Positions 33,104-41,639 of a DNA stretch of 46,162 nucleotides are shown here, piece by piece. The position numbers and the translations under genes are program-made. Source of the stretch: Bdellovibrionales bacterium. Its GTDB lineage: Bacteria > Bdellovibrionota > UBA1018 > JADZFF01. The stretch's first letter is position 1, and every line of letters starts with the position of its first letter. The DNA is taken from contig JADZFF010000157.1 of NCBI GenBank assembly GCA_020850015.1, positions 1 through 46,162 on the forward strand. The letters are read 5' to 3'. A model generated the notes under the pieces. It searched no databases, was not told the origin of the DNA, and worked only from the letters and a program-made list of their open reading frames with translations.

Positions 33104-34330
33104 GTGAAATCGATTCCACTTCGTTCGACATGGGTGCTCGCCACGATCTTGACTCTTTCCGCCCCGGTGGCGCGCGCGGAAAGCTTCGGGATTCTCATTC
33201 GCTCCGAAGCCCTGCGCGCCACGCCCGCGCCCGAAGGCGCGGAGCTCACAAGCGTGGGCTCGGACGCCCGTGTGACGCTGCTCGAGCGTCAGGGAGCCTG
33301 GTGGAAGATCCGCCTCGAGGATCGCAAAGAGGGATGGGTGAACCTCTTTTCCGTCCGGCCCGAGCTGAAGAGGAGCCCGAAGCGCGTGGAGGTGAAGAAC
33401 CGCTCGGCCGTGATGGGCGTGCGGGGCCTCGACGAGGTGGCGCTCACGGAAGCGAAACCCGACCCCGAGCAGCTGAAGCTTCTCGACTCCTACGTGGCCA
33501 CGGAGGCCGACCTTGCGGGCTTCGATCGCTTGGGTAAGGAGCGCCTCCGGGCCGTGACCACGCTCTGGCGCAACCCTCCCGCGCCGGCACCGGATCAGAA
33601 GCGGAAGGACTCCACCAGTTTCGAGCGCGCGCTCGGCGACGAGGTCGCGGCGGCGATCCTGGGAGCGGCCCCTCTTTCAAAGGACGCAGATCTTCAGCGC
33701 TACGTGAACCGCGTCGGGCTCTGGGTTTCCCGTCAGAGCTCGCGTCCCGAGCTTCCCTGGCGCTTCGGGGTGATCCAATCCGATTCGCTCAACGCCTTCG
33801 CGGTTCCGGGAGGGAAGATCCTCGTCACCGAGGGGCTTTACCGGACGCTGGGTTCGGAGGCCGAGCTCGCGGGCGTGCTCGCGCACGAGATCGCGCACGT
33901 GGATGAGCGCCATCATTACCTGGCCCTGATCCAGAACAAGGCGATGCAGGAGGTGCAGGACCGCCTCTCGCGCGTGCGGTTCGCGAAGAAAGCTCTCACT
34001 GCCATGCTGAGGAGCATGGTTTCGAAGGGCGCGCAGGTGTTCGCCCGGGCGCTGGATCAGGATCTGGAGCGAAAAGCGGATCTCCTGGGCATGCTCATGG
34101 CCGGGGACGCGGGGTACGATCCCTACGGCCTGCCCGCGGTGATGCAGGGGCTCGCCGCGCGTTCGGCCTCATCGTTCGAGGAAGAAAAGAACGAGCTGCT
34201 TTTTCGCACGCATCCCGCGCCTGAGAAGAGGCTCCTGGCGTTCCAGGAGTTCTCGGAAACCCGCGCCGGCGCGGCCAAAGGAAGCGCGTTCGCCGCGCGG
34301 CTCATCCGGGTCAGGGCTAAGGCTGATTGA
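33104..34330 (+). CDS. Periplasmic M48-family metalloprotease with SH3-like N-domain
   Basis: The 408-residue protein has a signal peptide, then a bacterial SH3-like domain (GILIRSEALRATPAPEGAEL, VTLLERQGAWWKIRLEDRKEGWV). The C-terminal M48 domain has LAHEIAHVDERHH with H261, E262 and H265 and the third zinc ligand E322 in DLERKADLLGML. This is the BepA/LoiP-like arrangement, with a typical YVNRVGLWVSRQS and FAVPGGKILVTEGL. In E. coli, BepA helps assemble or remove stalled outer-membrane proteins. The SH3 domain may bind the wall. GTG 33104 is the start. It overlaps the end of the convergent LamG gene by 14 bp. Confidence 0.88.
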   Translation: MKSIPLRSTWVLATILTLSAPVARAESFGILIRSEALRATPAPEGAELTSVGSDARVTLLERQGAWWKIRLEDRKEGWVNLFSVRPELKRSPKRVEVKNRSAVMGVRGLDEVALTEAKPDPEQLKLLDSYVATEADLAGFDRLGKERLRAVTTLWRNPPAPAPDQKRKDSTSFERALGDEVAAAILGAAPLSKDADLQRYVNRVGLWVSRQSSRPELPWRFGVIQSDSLNAFAVPGGKILVTEGLYRTLGSEAELAGVLAHEIAHVDERHHYLALIQNKAMQEVQDRLSRVRFAKKALTAMLRSMVSKGAQVFARALDQDLERKADLLGMLMAGDAGYDPYGLPAVMQGLAARSASSFEEEKNELLFRTHPAPEKRLLAFQEFSETRAGAAKGSAFAARLIRVRAKAD

Positions 34331-35669
34331 AGTTTCTGCCCAACTCCCAGCGCTTCATGATTTCGCTGGCCGGGAGTGCCTGACGGTAGATGGCCACCTC
34401 GTCGTAGTGCGAGTTCCCGTAAAGAATCCTCAGCCCTCCGTTTGGAGCGAGCGCCTCCGTCGGGCCCGCGGTGCTGGACCGCAATTCGCCGTCCACCCAA
34501 ATCTCGAGGTTCGAGCCCACGCGCTGGCCCACCAGGTGGTGCCAGGCCTGATTGGTCAGGAACGGCCCGGTCCCCACGCCGGATCCGTAGGTCGCGCCTC
34601 CGGTGGTTTGCACGGAGAACTGGCCCTTGCCCACGGCATCGCACTCCACCCTGAAAGTCGGGTAGGGGGGGCCGGAATGGTAGGCCTCCACCAGGATCTG
34701 GCTTACGCAGTTCGAGTCGTTCCAGAACCAGAGTTCCAAGGCGAAGTCCTGCGACGCGGCCATCTGGTACTGAGTCTGCATCGGCATGTTGAGCACATAG
34801 CCGCCCACCGACGCCGCTGAGATCGAAGTCCCGGGGTGGCGCCCGCCGACCGCGGGCTCCTGTCTGAAGCTGATGCCCGTTGCGGAATAGGTGCCGAGGT
34901 TCCCGTAAGCGCCGCTCGAGTCCGCGCCGCCGCTCGCCAGGCCCGGCTCATCCAGGCGCCAGTAGCCCGCGAGCCCAGGGGTCTTGCGGATCAACTCCTC
35001 GTAGCTCGGCAGCGCTGCCGGGCACTGATAGGGATTCACGTATTGCGCGGGGTTGAAGGTGTTCGGCACGTTCACCGAGGTGTCGCCGAAGAGATCGGCC
35101 ACGGCCCAGCCCACCTCGTGGAGCGAAGCCGCGTCCCAGGAGCTCGTATCGCTGAAGTGGCGTTCGAACTCGTACATGTTCTTGAAATAGTCGCAGGTAA
35201 GGCCATTGCTCTGGAACCCAATCACCTGGATCAGCCGGCGCGGCCCGGCGGGCACCACGAGCTCCACCGTCTGGTCCTGCGGAGTCCCACCTGAGTTCGT
35301 GAACACGGCGTGGGACTTGATGCCGTGATAGCGGCATTCCCGGGGTTTGGAAGGATTATAGTAGCGCGCCCAGTGGTCGTAGGTGGCGATTCCCTCGCCG
35401 ATCACGTTCACGCTCAGGCACTCGAACCCGCTCAGGTCGGCGGGCGTGGTGACGGAAAGCTGCCCCATGGGGTCAAGCTCCAGGAGTCCGTTCGACAGGT
35501 CGATCTGCGAGCCTCCCGGCGAGGCGTTGCCGAGATCGATGATCAGCGAGGCGCCGCCGGGATTCTCGAGCGAACAGCCGGACGCGAGCGCTAGCGGCGC
35601 GAGCAGCGACAACGAGGCGATGATGCGAGACTTCACGAGCATACGTACCACTGAGTCCTTGGCTCTCAT
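34317..35669 (-). CDS. LamG-domain lipoprotein
   Basis: The 450-residue product has a signal peptide and lipobox LASGC. Residues ~40-210 are unrecognised, with a Cys pair likely (FECLSVNV and PRECRYHG). The C-terminal ~220 residues form a LamG/concanavalin-like fold (AGYWRLDEPG, FALELWFWNDSNCVSQILVE, AWHHLVGQRVGSNLEIWVDG, YDEVAIYRQALPASEI). LamG domains bind glycans or proteins, so surface binding is likely. The start is uncertain: ATG 35669 is used; a GTG at 35651 lies closer to an AAGGA. A second LamG protein is the giant lipoprotein at 8737-13296. Confidence 0.82.
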   Translation of the reverse strand: MRAKDSVVRMLVKSRIIASLSLLAPLALASGCSLENPGGASLIIDLGNASPGGSQIDLSNGLLELDPMGQLSVTTPADLSGFECLSVNVIGEGIATYDHWARYYNPSKPRECRYHGIKSHAVFTNSGGTPQDQTVELVVPAGPRRLIQVIGFQSNGLTCDYFKNMYEFERHFSDTSSWDAASLHEVGWAVADLFGDTSVNVPNTFNPAQYVNPYQCPAALPSYEELIRKTPGLAGYWRLDEPGLASGGADSSGAYGNLGTYSATGISFRQEPAVGGRHPGTSISAASVGGYVLNMPMQTQYQMAASQDFALELWFWNDSNCVSQILVEAYHSGPPYPTFRVECDAVGKGQFSVQTTGGATYGSGVGTGPFLTNQAWHHLVGQRVGSNLEIWVDGELRSSTAGPTEALAPNGGLRILYGNSHYDEVAIYRQALPASEIMKRWELGRNFNQP

Positions 35670-35747
35670 TTTACCGGTAATTCCTCATCGGCGCGCGGCG
35701 TCCCGGGCGACAGTGTGTCTCGGTCGACGCTCTGCTATAGGAACTGC

Positions 35748-36860
35748 GTGGAATCTAAAGAGGGATGCGCGCAGGCTTGTCCGGGCTGCAGGCACAGGAG
35801 CCTCTCCCCCGAGGAGAGTGCCGGGCGGAAGCTGGCTTTCCTGCGCCGGACGCTCGAGCCTTGGGCGGACCGGCTGGAGCCCCTGAGGGGCGCGAGCGCG
35901 GCATCACGCTGGGGCTACCGCGATCGTGCCTGCCTGCGTGCGGCCGAGATCGGGGGCCGGTGGCGCGCGGGCCTCCAGGTGCGCGGCCCCGACGGCAAGC
36001 GAGAGGTGATCCCCATTCCCGCCTGCCCCGTACAGTCGGCGGACCTCAACGCGGCGGTCGGCGCCCTGCTGGGGGGGCTGGAGCTCCGGGGCGTTCGGGC
36101 GGAGAGTTTTCCCCTGGCCTGGGTGATCGTTAGCGGGCGTCTGATGACTCTGGTGTTGAAGTCGAAGCGGAACCCCGCGGCGGCGCAGTCGCTCCTCTGG
36201 ACTCGCGAGGCGCTTTCTCCTTGGATCGACGGATTTCACCTCAACTGGCATCCCTCCACCGGGCGGCAGGTCAGCTCGCCCGACGGCGAAAAGCTCTGGG
36301 GGCTCGAGCTCGCCCAGGGGCCCGACGGACTCTGGTACGGGCCAGGGAGTTTCGGGCAGCTGAGGGCGGACCTTCATGCCGAATCGCTGGATCGCGCAGC
36401 GGCGCATCTGCAGCCTGGACCCGGGGGTGCCATCGTCGACCTCTACTGCGGGATCGGCGCCAGCCTCAGACGTTGGCGGAAAGCCGGGGCGGAGACGTTG
36501 GGCGTGGAACTGGGCGGCGAGGCCGTGGCCTGCGCCGAGCGGAACGCACCGGTCCGCGTCCTGAGAGGGCGCTGTTCCGAGCGGCTGGCGCAGGTGGCGC
36601 CCTGGGCGCTTGCCCGAAGCGGCCCTCTGGGCCTGTACGTCAATCCTCCGCGCACGGGCCTGGAGCCCGAGGTGCTGGACTGGATCCTGGGGTCGCCGGC
36701 CCTAAGGTCGGCTTACCTTTCCTGCTCGGCGGGAACCCTTGCCCGCGACCTCCGGTGGCTGGAGCAGGGAAGCTGGGAGGTCGAGGCCCTGGTGCCCTAC
36801 GATTTTTTCCCGGGCACCCATCATGTCGAGGTGCTGGCCCTTATTCGCCGAACCGGCTAA
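35748..36860 (+). CDS. RNA (uracil-5-)methyltransferase-like protein with Fe-S cluster ligands
   Basis: GTG 35748 has AGGA 5 nt upstream. The 370-residue product resembles TrmA/RlmC/RlmD enzymes. N-terminal Cys7-x3-Cys11-x2-Cys14 and Cys93 (IPIPACPVQSADLN) fit the [4Fe-4S] site of RlmC/RlmD. The SAM motif is IVDLYCGIGASLRRW; LYVNPPRTGLEPE and the active-site Cys326 (YLSCSAGTLARDL) follow, with the catalytic base Glu361 in HHVEVLALIRR. Unusually, the family SCNPxTL motif reads SCSAGTL: the Asn-Pro pair is Ser-Ala, while Cys is kept. There is no TRAM domain. It would make 5-methyluridine in rRNA. It heads a four-gene operon. Confidence 0.82.
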   Translation: MESKEGCAQACPGCRHRSLSPEESAGRKLAFLRRTLEPWADRLEPLRGASAASRWGYRDRACLRAAEIGGRWRAGLQVRGPDGKREVIPIPACPVQSADLNAAVGALLGGLELRGVRAESFPLAWVIVSGRLMTLVLKSKRNPAAAQSLLWTREALSPWIDGFHLNWHPSTGRQVSSPDGEKLWGLELAQGPDGLWYGPGSFGQLRADLHAESLDRAAAHLQPGPGGAIVDLYCGIGASLRRWRKAGAETLGVELGGEAVACAERNAPVRVLRGRCSERLAQVAPWALARSGPLGLYVNPPRTGLEPEVLDWILGSPALRSAYLSCSAGTLARDLRWLEQGSWEVEALVPYDFFPGTHHVEVLALIRRTG

Positions 36861-36892
36861 TCTCTGGAGTCGCGGATTCACGGAGGCGCGAC

Positions 36893-37321
36893 ATGGCCAA
36901 GGTCATAAAAAGTGTGGAATGCCCCCAGGAAACTTTCAAGCCGGGGGATATCCTGTTCGCCGAGGGCTCGCTCTCGGACTGCTTCTACATCGTGAAAAAG
37001 GGCAAGGTGGAGGTCTACAAGAACTTCAACAACCCGAAGAAGAAACTGCTGGCCGTCATTGATGAGGGCAAGGTGCTGGGCGAGATCTCCAGCATGGATG
37101 GGCTCCCCCGATCCGCCACCGCGGTGGCCCAGACGGCGGTGGAGGTTACGAAGATCGCCTCTGACACCATCAAGTATCAGCTGAAGCAATGCCCCGGCTG
37201 GTTCCGCGCGATCGTCATCGATCTCGTGGCGCGGCTCCGGAACACGGGTGAGCTGCTCGTCAAAGAAGGGCAGGACGACGCTAACCTCGTTTCCTCTCAG
37301 AAGGCCACGGCGGATTCGTGA
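36893..37321 (+). CDS. Cyclic-nucleotide-binding (Crp-type) single-domain protein
   Basis: ATG 36893 has GGAGG 6 nt upstream. The 142-residue protein has one cNMP-binding domain: FKPGDILFAEGSLSDCFYIV, KKGKVEVYK, VLGEISSMDGLPRSATAVA. The phosphate-binding cassette keeps the Glu of LGEIS and the Arg of PRSATA, so ligand binding is likely. A C-terminal helix (GWFRAIVIDLVARLRNTGELL) follows but no HTH, so it is not a transcription factor by itself. The stop overlaps the DUF6279 start by 4 nt. It probably regulates a partner in response to cAMP or a cyclic dinucleotide. Confidence 0.85.
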   Translation: MAKVIKSVECPQETFKPGDILFAEGSLSDCFYIVKKGKVEVYKNFNNPKKKLLAVIDEGKVLGEISSMDGLPRSATAVAQTAVEVTKIASDTIKYQLKQCPGWFRAIVIDLVARLRNTGELLVKEGQDDANLVSSQKATADS

Positions 37322-38166
37322 GGGCGCTGCTCGGCGCGGTCGCGCTCGCGGCCCTGCTCGGATCCTCGGCCTGCAGCCGGGTGCGCATCGCGTACGGGCT
37401 CCTGGACACCTTCATCGCCGACCGCGCGGACTCCTATTTCGACTTCGAGCCCGAGCAGAAGAAGGCCTTCGACGCGGAACTTCAGGAGTACTTCGCCTGG
37501 CACCGCAAGGTCGTGCTCCCGAAGGCGGCCGCCCACGCCCGCCGCTCGGCCGAGGTCTTCTCGAAGCCGGGGTTCACGCGCGCGGAGTTCGACCGCCAGG
37601 CGGATGAGATGGAGGCCCTGTTCAAGTCCAGCATCGGGCATTTCATGCCCGCGCTCGCCCGTACGATGAAAGGCCTGAGCAAGGATCAGATCGAACATTT
37701 CGCCGGGGAGCTCCGGGACGCGAACGACGACATCAAGTCCCGGCTCGGACGCACGGACGAGGACCGCGCCGAGCGCATGACCCAGGGCTTCACCCGGTTC
37801 ATGGCCCTTCTGCTCGTGCGTCCCTCGCACGCCCAGCAGCAGGAGATGCAGGCGCTGCTCCGTTCGCGCATGGAGCCTCCAGGGCCCTGGCTCAAGGACC
37901 GCCGGGCGCGGGGCGAGGCGCTCGTGGCGCTGCTGCGCGACCGGATCTCCACGGCCGAGGTGGAGCGCTACCTGCTTGCCTGGGCGATCGCCCCGGAGAA
38001 GTTCCAGAGCCCGGAGTACCAGGCGCAGGTGAGCCGATTTCGCGCCCTGATGCGGGACCTGATGTTCCAGTACTTCTCAACCCTGGATGAAGACCGGCGG
38101 AAGGAGCTCAAGGAACGCCTCCACCACCACGCAGAGGATTTCGAGGCCCTCTCTCAGGCCAGTTGA
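37318..38166 (+). CDS. DUF6279-type lipoprotein
   Basis: GTG 37318 overlaps the previous stop. The 282-residue lipoprotein (lipobox GSSAC, Cys19) has the DUF6279 pattern: SRVRIAYGLLDTFIADRADS, YFDFEPEQKKAFDAELQEYF, AWHRKVVLPKAAAHA. The rest is helical and highly charged. DUF6279 proteins are periplasmic and of unknown function. Its tight coupling to a cNMP-binding protein across the membrane is unusual and suggests shared physiology rather than physical contact. It is followed 34 bp later by the Cys-rich gene. Confidence 0.8.
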   Translation: MRALLGAVALAALLGSSACSRVRIAYGLLDTFIADRADSYFDFEPEQKKAFDAELQEYFAWHRKVVLPKAAAHARRSAEVFSKPGFTRAEFDRQADEMEALFKSSIGHFMPALARTMKGLSKDQIEHFAGELRDANDDIKSRLGRTDEDRAERMTQGFTRFMALLLVRPSHAQQQEMQALLRSRMEPPGPWLKDRRARGEALVALLRDRISTAEVERYLLAWAIAPEKFQSPEYQAQVSRFRALMRDLMFQYFSTLDEDRRKELKERLHHHAEDFEALSQAS

Positions 38167-38200
38167 CGGAGCGCTCCCGGGGCCAGACACTCTCAGTGCA

Positions 38201-38572
38201 ATGACGAACGCCCAGTCGTCCACAGGCGCCGTTTGGAAGCGCTGCTCGAGCTGCAAAGCGCCGATCGCACACGGCGCAGCCTACTACGTCTGCAATGTCT
38301 CCACTTGCAACCGCAAGCGCACGGGCCTCGTGTTCTGCAAGGTGAGCTGCTGGGATGCCCACCTCGCCGTCGTGAGCCACCGCGAATCCTGGGCCGAGGA
38401 CCGGCAGGCTCCCTCGGAAGCGGAGTGGAAGACCCAGCTGGAGGAGGAGGCCAAGCCCCGCACGCGCGGACCCCGGCGCAGCGCCGAGCCCGAACCCTCT
38501 CCCGCGCCCGCGCTCAAGGCGAGCCCCGCGCCGAAGGTGATCGTCCGCCGACCCGGCGGGTCGTCATCCTGA
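38201..38572 (+). CDS. Cys-rich zinc-binding small protein
   Basis: The 123-residue protein starts at ATG 38201. Its first 65 residues carry six Cys and two His in zinc-finger spacing (CSSCKAPI, YYVCNVSTCNRKRTG, FCKVSCWDAHLAVVSHR). The second half is a disordered Arg/Pro/Ala-rich tail (PEPSPAPALKASPAPK), basic enough for nucleic-acid contact. There is no signal peptide. It ends the operon with the methyltransferase and cNMP genes. It could be an RNA- or ribosome-associated factor, but that is inference. The 77-bp convergent gap after it holds no gene. Confidence 0.7.
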   Translation: MTNAQSSTGAVWKRCSSCKAPIAHGAAYYVCNVSTCNRKRTGLVFCKVSCWDAHLAVVSHRESWAEDRQAPSEAEWKTQLEEEAKPRTRGPRRSAEPEPSPAPALKASPAPKVIVRRPGGSSS

Positions 38573-38649
38573 TGCTCCCTGATGCTCCGCCCGCACGGAG
38601 ATCCGCGGAAGCCTCAAACTGCGCCACAACTGATACGGCCTGGCCTCTC

Positions 38650-39786
38650 TCAGTCTGCGGCGGCGCCGTCGGTGATCGTCGTCCCGGTCTGGCTCATGAG
38701 GGGCGCATGCGGGTTCGCGGTGGGCTCGTCGGCCACGCACTGAAGCACGGCCTCAGCGCCCGCAGTGTCGAACTCTTCGCCTTCCGAGGTCTCCATCTCA
38801 GCGATGACGTCACGCATCGCTACGATTCCTTCGCGGACATTGCCGTATCCTTCCACCCAGTGCAGCGCGCGCTCCGGATTCACGGTGAGCAGGGCGTCGG
38901 GGGAGGAGGCGTAGTGGGCGTCCATCGTGCCCGCGGCGGTGGGTGATGGGTCGAGCAGGATCATCGCCACGATCGCGGGGCCGGACGTCCCCACGCGGAG
39001 CAGCCAGCGGCCCGCGCCGCCGAGGACGCCCGCGCATCGCGCGAGCAGGGAAGTCGATGCCGCCGCTGATGCCAACGCTGCCTGAAGCGTGAATCGGGCC
39101 GTCACCGGGCCGACGGATGCGGCGATGCTCTCGGCCAGACCTGTGCCAAGGATGCGTTCAGCGATGGGCCGCGCGCCGGCACGAAGCATTCCGATGGCGT
39201 TGCGTGAAGCGGTAGCGATGAAGGTGCTCGAGCGATGCCCGAGGATGCGCTCCAGGGCGGCGGGGGCCTCGGAGCCCAGCGATCTCGTGAGAGACTCAAG
39301 GATGCGGGCTCGAACCGCGGGGCTGCGCAGCCCAGTAGCCAACGCCTGCTCCGCTTCGATCGCCGTGAGGGTGCCGCCAGCGGCCACGCGGGTTCCGTAG
39401 AGCTCGGCGAGTGCTCCGCCGAGGCGCGTGAGCTCCGGACGAAGGGCCTGCATCACGGCGCGGGTCACGCGTACCGTCTCGGCCTTGAGCGCCGCGCCCG
39501 CGCGGGCCGCTTCGCGCACACGCGATTGATAGGCGGCGTAAGTCAGGCCTCCGCCCACGACGCCGGCGGTTACGGTGGCGGCCGCTGCGATCGCGGCCAT
39601 TCGCTCCAGGCGGGCATTCTCGTCGCGGGAGCCGGCCGCTCGCTCGTGTCGAGTTCTCAGCTCGGCGTAGGCTTCGATTCCTTCCTGGGCGGTGGGAATC
39701 GGGCGTTCGGCCACCTGCGCACGCGCTCCGGCTGGGGCTATCAGGATCGAGAGGGCCAGGCCGGCAGACAACATCTTGTACATCAT
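38650..39786 (-). CDS. Exported hypothetical protein, Ala-rich with hydrophobic segments
   Basis: Unrecognised 378-residue protein. ATG 39786 is chosen over 39819 because the signal peptide (MLSAGLALSILIAPAGARA) follows it directly. The body is Ala/Arg-rich and helical, with possible TM segments near residues 70-90 (AIAAAATVTAGVVGGGLTYA) and 250-290 (GPAIVAMILLD). The C-terminus has one Cys (AVLQCVADEP). It lies 149 bp downstream of the transglutaminase-like gene on the same strand and could be expressed with it. The gap holds no gene. Confidence 0.6.
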   Translation of the reverse strand: MMYKMLSAGLALSILIAPAGARAQVAERPIPTAQEGIEAYAELRTRHERAAGSRDENARLERMAAIAAAATVTAGVVGGGLTYAAYQSRVREAARAGAALKAETVRVTRAVMQALRPELTRLGGALAELYGTRVAAGGTLTAIEAEQALATGLRSPAVRARILESLTRSLGSEAPAALERILGHRSSTFIATASRNAIGMLRAGARPIAERILGTGLAESIAASVGPVTARFTLQAALASAAASTSLLARCAGVLGGAGRWLLRVGTSGPAIVAMILLDPSPTAAGTMDAHYASSPDALLTVNPERALHWVEGYGNVREGIVAMRDVIAEMETSEGEEFDTAGAEAVLQCVADEPTANPHAPLMSQTGTTITDGAAAD

Positions 39787-39935
39787 GATCACCCAGAGTT
39801 GCAGTCTGCGTGCCGACACGAATTCTTCACGAATTCACGGGGTCGCCGGGGGCACCTGTCAAAGAATCAGACAGCGCACGCTCCGAATACGAGGGTCGCC
39901 GAGGACGCGGTCAGGGCGGCTCGCTGAGGCCTGAC

Positions 39936-40628
39936 TCAGTGTCCGTAGAAGGACGCCGGGACGAAATTGCACTCGTCGGCACCCTGCGTGGAGTCTACGA
40001 AGTACTTCCGGCCGTCGAGCTTGATCGTGTTGAAGGCGTGCGTCCACGAGGTCATGTGCCCCAGTTTCGCGCCCGAGGGTTTGGCCACGATCTTCATCGC
40101 CTCCGCGAAAATCTTGCAGTCGCCCACGCCGTCCGCAACGGCGAGCTCGAGCGAGGTCATGTGCACGATGTCGTCGCCCTGAAGCATCTCGTTGACGATG
40201 CAGGTGGCGACGCAGACGGACTGCGCGAGGCTGAAGCCTCTGGCGCGCGAGAAGCGGGCCGCCTCGGCCCCCAGCATTTCCAGCGTGACGATGGACTCCG
40301 CAGCCTCTCCCTCGCCGAGGGCGACATCGATCGTGCCCTGGATCCAACCCCCGATGCCGTGCACGAGCGGGTTGTAGAGGGCGGTGGTGGCTTGGGTCAC
40401 AACGTTCGGGCGGTATCTCTCGATCCATTGGCCGGTGGGTTCGTCGGTGGTGACAGGCGGAGGGAGGTACTCTGCGCCAAGGCAGCTCTGGCGTGCGCGG
40501 CTCGCGCGCTCGTGGACGGGTTTCCAGCCCGTATTCGCCCCGGGCTCGCCGAAGAAGGCAGCGGCCGGCGTGGCGAAAGAGAAACCCAAGAGCGTGGCAA
40601 CGACGAGACTGCGAACCTGGTTTTTCAT
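39936..40628 (-). CDS. Exported transglutaminase-like cysteine protein
   Basis: ATG 40628 follows GGGGGT and starts a good signal peptide (LVVATLLGFSFATPAAAF). The 230-residue product has a transglutaminase-like catalytic set: Cys171 (DGVGDCKIFAEAMK), His197 (SWTHAFNTIKL) and Asp212 (KYFVDSTQG), in the right order and spacing. Such folds serve as cysteine proteases, amidases or cross-linking enzymes in the periplasm. It has extra Cys residues (VCVATCIVNE, 139 and 143) that could pair. The start is divergent from thioredoxin by 152 bp, a possible link to disulphide handling that cannot be proved here. Confidence 0.76.
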   Translation of the reverse strand: MKNQVRSLVVATLLGFSFATPAAAFFGEPGANTGWKPVHERASRARQSCLGAEYLPPPVTTDEPTGQWIERYRPNVVTQATTALYNPLVHGIGGWIQGTIDVALGEGEAAESIVTLEMLGAEAARFSRARGFSLAQSVCVATCIVNEMLQGDDIVHMTSLELAVADGVGDCKIFAEAMKIVAKPSGAKLGHMTSWTHAFNTIKLDGRKYFVDSTQGADECNFVPASFYGH

Positions 40629-40733
40629 ACTGACCCCCCGGGAATGACGCGAGGTATCATACGAGGAGCCGCAGGGCAACTTTTCGGAGTTTCGGGCTTT
40701 GGACCCCGCGCTGAAGGAGACTTGAGATTGGGT

Positions 40734-40761
40734 TTGACACCGTTTAGGCCGGCTCCATTCT
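40734..40761 (+). promoter_or_regulatory. Probable promoter of the thioredoxin gene
   Basis: A consensus -35 TTGACA (40734-40739) is followed 16 bp later by CATTCT (40756-40761), a weak -10. The leader would be about 12 nt and includes the GGGGGG run before ATG 40781. Confidence 0.4.
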
Positions 40762-40780
40762 GGATACGCTAGGGGGGCCC

Positions 40781-41164
40781 ATGGCCAACACCACGAGAGA
40801 AATCACGTTTCAGAACTTTGAATCCACCGTGGACTCGAATCCGATCGTGATCCTGGATTTCTGGGCGGCCTGGTGCGGGCCCTGCCGCATGTTCGCTCCT
40901 ACCTTCGAGAAGGCCGCCGAGGATCATCCGGACATCGTCTTCGGAAAGGTCAACACCGAGACGGCTCAGGATCTGGCGGGCGCCTTCCGCGTGCGCTCGA
41001 TTCCCACGATCATGGCTTTCAAGGAGGGCGTGCTGCTCTTCGAGCAGGCCGGAGTACTTCCCGCGCAAGCGCTGAATGAGCTCGTGCAGAAGCTTCGCGA
41101 AGTCGACATGAAGGAAGTGAAGGCGCAGATGGCCGCGGCCGAGGCGGGAAACGGGGAGCCTTGA
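40781..41164 (+). CDS. Thioredoxin
   Basis: The 127-residue cytoplasmic protein has the full thioredoxin fold and the active site WCGPC (Cys32, Cys35) in DFWAAWCGPCRMFAP. The cis-Pro lies in RVRSIPTIMAFKEG. It reduces disulphides in target proteins with electrons from thioredoxin reductase. The C-terminus carries an extra charged helix (LREVDMKEVKAQMAAAEAGN) of ~20 residues. ATG 40781 has TAGGGGGG just upstream. The stop overlaps the start of the pcm remnant by 4 nt, so they once formed an operon. Confidence 0.95.
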   Translation: MANTTREITFQNFESTVDSNPIVILDFWAAWCGPCRMFAPTFEKAAEDHPDIVFGKVNTETAQDLAGAFRVRSIPTIMAFKEGVLLFEQAGVLPAQALNELVQKLREVDMKEVKAQMAAAEAGNGEP

Positions 41165-41639
41165 ACTCGAGGCGCACGGGCTTCCCCGAGAAGGCGGTCG
41201 AGAGGCAGCTGGTAAGTGGGGCAACGCCGACCCCCGCGTGCTCGCGGTCATGCGTCGCGTGCCGCGGGAGGACTTCGTGCCGCCGGAGCTGGTTTCCTCG
41301 GCCTACCGGGATCGGCCTCTTCCCATCGGGCAGGAGCAGACGATCTCCCAACCCTACATCGTGGCATACATGACCCAGGCGGCCCGCCTCCTGCCCAACG
41401 ACTGCGTGCTCGAAATCGGCACGGGCTGCGGGTATCAGACCGCGATCCTCGCCGGGCTTGTCTCCGACGTGGCGAGCGTGGAAGTAAGGGAGCCGTTGTC
41501 GATCGGCACGCAGAACAGGTTCAAGAAGCTCGGCCCGAGGAATGTCCATTTCAAGGTGGGCGACGGCAATCTGGACTGCCATGAAAGGCACGGAGGCGCA
41601 GACTCCGCAGCGCCCCTGAGGAAACCGGAACATCCATGA
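41161..41639 (+). pseudogene. pcm: Decayed protein-L-isoaspartate O-methyltransferase
   Basis: The N-terminal frame (TTG 41161) reads FPEKAVERQLV, then must shift by a one-base deletion near 41210-41225 to continue as WGNADPRVLAVMRRVPRED. The second frame holds LPIGQEQTISQPYIVAYMT, the SAM motif VLEIGTGCGYQTAILAGL and VHFKVGDGN, all clear Pcm hallmarks. After that the family sequence (YDAIIVTAA and onward, ~70 residues) is missing and the frame ends in unrelated residues (HERHGGADSAAPLRKPEHP). With both a frameshift and a C-terminal deletion the enzyme cannot be functional. The next gene starts at the very end, so the deletion probably joined the two. A sequencing error could explain only the frameshift. 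Confidence 0.8.
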
